Positions 4,565 through 5,393 of a stretch of 5,393 bases of DNA are shown one piece after another. The stretch is from positions 1 through 5,393 of the forward strand of contig JACMRP010000194.1 in NCBI GenBank assembly GCA_014376325.1, read 5' to 3'. Made by a program: the position numbers and the translations under genes. Below the pieces are notes generated by a model. The model did not search any database, had not been told where the DNA came from, and saw only the letters and a program-made list of their open reading frames with translations. Position 1 is the stretch's first letter, and each line of letters opens with the position of its first letter. This DNA is from Pseudobdellovibrionaceae bacterium. Its GTDB lineage: Bacteria > Bdellovibrionota > Bdellovibrionia > Bdellovibrionales > Bdellovibrionaceae.

Positions 4565-5393
4565 ATGGCTGAATTTTTACGTCGCTTCGAAAAGCTCCTG
4601 GGGCTGTTTTTTTGGTCCTTATTATTCTATTTTGTGGCCCGCACCGAGTTTCTGATCTGGAACTGGGCCCAGTTCAAAGCCAAGCCCATTAGCGATCTGT
4701 TGTGGGCTTTCCTCGTCGGTTTTAGGTTTGATATTTCTTCCATCCTGATGAGCCTCGGGCCCGCAATCTCGATCAGTTTTTGGCCGTGGACTGCCGCCCA
4801 ACACCGCAAATGGCAAATCACGACGTTTTGGCTGTTTGCTCCGTTCGCGTTGGCTTTTTCCATCATGAATTTAGGTGATTCCGAGTTTGTAAATTTCGTA
4901 GGACGCCGATTTACTTACGACGCATTTTTTATCGTCGGGGAAATTCCGGGGCGTTTAGGCGGCATATTCGCGACCTACTGGCTGCTTTTTTCGGTGAATA
5001 TCGTCATCATGTTTTTATTGGTTTACGGGTCTTGGAAAATCCTTTCGCGAAATCGGTTTGCGCGCTGGAGTGCGACTCCTGATCGGCGCGAAATACCGTT
5101 CTACATCGTCGCGGTTTTAACGGTGATCATCGTCGCCGTGATTGGCGCGCGCGGAGGACTTCAGCGCAAGCCTATGAATGTTGTGACGGCCCACGTTTTT
5201 GCGGCCCCGGTGCTGAACAACCTAGTCCTGAATTCGACTTATACCTTCATTAAAAGCTTCGGGGTCGAGTCGATTTCTCGCGAAGTTTACTTTAGCGACC
5301 GCGACGAAATGCTGAAATATTTGAACGGCGGTTCCGAGAAAGGCGCTACGGCGCAAAGCTTGATGGATGGCCAGCGCCCAAAGAAACCGCAAA
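4565..5393 (+). CDS. LtaS/MdoB-like sulfatase-family membrane protein, N-terminal part (3' end beyond window)
   Basis: The frame is open for 276 codons to the right edge. It has about five transmembrane stretches (residues near 11-28, 45-74, 86-102, 134-158 and 178-196), the number typical of LtaS-type enzymes. Family-like segments are GFRFDISS (52-59), NLGDSEFVNFVGRRFTYDAF (102-121) and RGGLQRKPM (196-204) followed by LNNLVLNSTYTFIKS, a pattern of the region before the extracytoplasmic catalytic domain. The last residues, RPKKPQ, are where the sulfatase domain with its metal-binding threonine would begin, so the catalytic half is not visible. Such enzymes move phosphoglycerol or phosphoethanolamine from phospholipid to a polymer or glycan at the outer face of the inner membrane. 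In a Gram-negative host lacking lipoteichoic acid the acceptor would be a periplasmic glucan, lipid A or another envelope glycan; which one is unknown. A run of seven T at the start does not break the frame. Confidence 0.8.
   Translation, partial: MAEFLRRFEKLLGLFFWSLLFYFVARTEFLIWNWAQFKAKPISDLLWAFLVGFRFDISSILMSLGPAISISFWPWTAAQHRKWQITTFWLFAPFALAFSIMNLGDSEFVNFVGRRFTYDAFFIVGEIPGRLGGIFATYWLLFSVNIVIMFLLVYGSWKILSRNRFARWSATPDRREIPFYIVAVLTVIIVAVIGARGGLQRKPMNVVTAHVFAAPVLNNLVLNSTYTFIKSFGVESISREVYFSDRDEMLKYLNGGSEKGATAQSLMDGQRPKKPQ

Noticed and set aside
4605..4613. Run of seven T early in the LtaS-like gene as a frameshift or slippage site
   Set aside because: The frame is continuous and family-like on both sides, so there is no sign of a broken gene or programmed shift.
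4622..4866. Minus-strand open frames opposite the LtaS-like gene
   Set aside because: They are opposite strongly hydrophobic transmembrane codons of a recognisable family and have no features of their own.

Overview
The window looks like a stretch of chromosome from a Gram-negative predatory or Bdellovibrio-like bacterium (Bdellovibrionota). This is an inference from gene content and sequence style: base composition is near 50% GC, the outer-membrane barrel resembles Bdellovibrio OmpA-type barrels as I remember them, and there is a lipobox-bearing von Willebrand A lipoprotein, a CGFS glutaredoxin/BolA pair and an LtaS-like membrane sulfatase. I see no transposase, integrase, CRISPR array, tRNA or rRNA, and no compositional break that would suggest recent transfer.

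Layout, left to right. (1) 1-645, minus strand: the N-terminal 215 residues of a secreted outer-membrane beta-barrel protein with a TTG start; the rest lies beyond the left edge. (2) 646-830: a compact divergent control region with a candidate promoter for the barrel gene, a CCCCTA/TAGGGG inverted repeat over its -10, four TCAAG-based motifs and a TTAGAC direct repeat at one helical turn. (3) 831-2264, plus strand: a 477-residue lipoprotein with a Calx-beta-like N-terminal domain and a vWA domain with an intact DxSxS metal site. (4) 2275-4479, minus strand: a tight four-gene cluster, read as bolA, then grxD-type CGFS glutaredoxin, then a two-helix DUF2892 protein, then a GlcD/D2HGDH-family FAD oxidoreductase. 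Its last stop lies 10 bases from the stop of the converging lipoprotein gene. (5) 4480-4564: an 85-base divergent region with a candidate bolA promoter so close to the ATG that the mRNA may be leaderless. (6) 4565-5393, plus strand: the membrane half of an LtaS/MdoB-like sulfatase-superfamily enzyme, cut just before its expected catalytic domain.

Functionally, BolA and the monothiol glutaredoxin are known [2Fe-2S] partners, so the four-gene cluster reads as an iron-sulfur/redox unit linked to a flavin 2-hydroxyacid dehydrogenase; the link to the last two genes is inferred from gene order only. The other three genes are envelope genes: outer-membrane barrel, surface or periplasmic lipoprotein, and inner-membrane headgroup or polymer transferase. 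I do not see a clearly new multi-gene system; the most unusual points are the composition of the bolA cluster, the bolA start and the structured 646-830 spacer.
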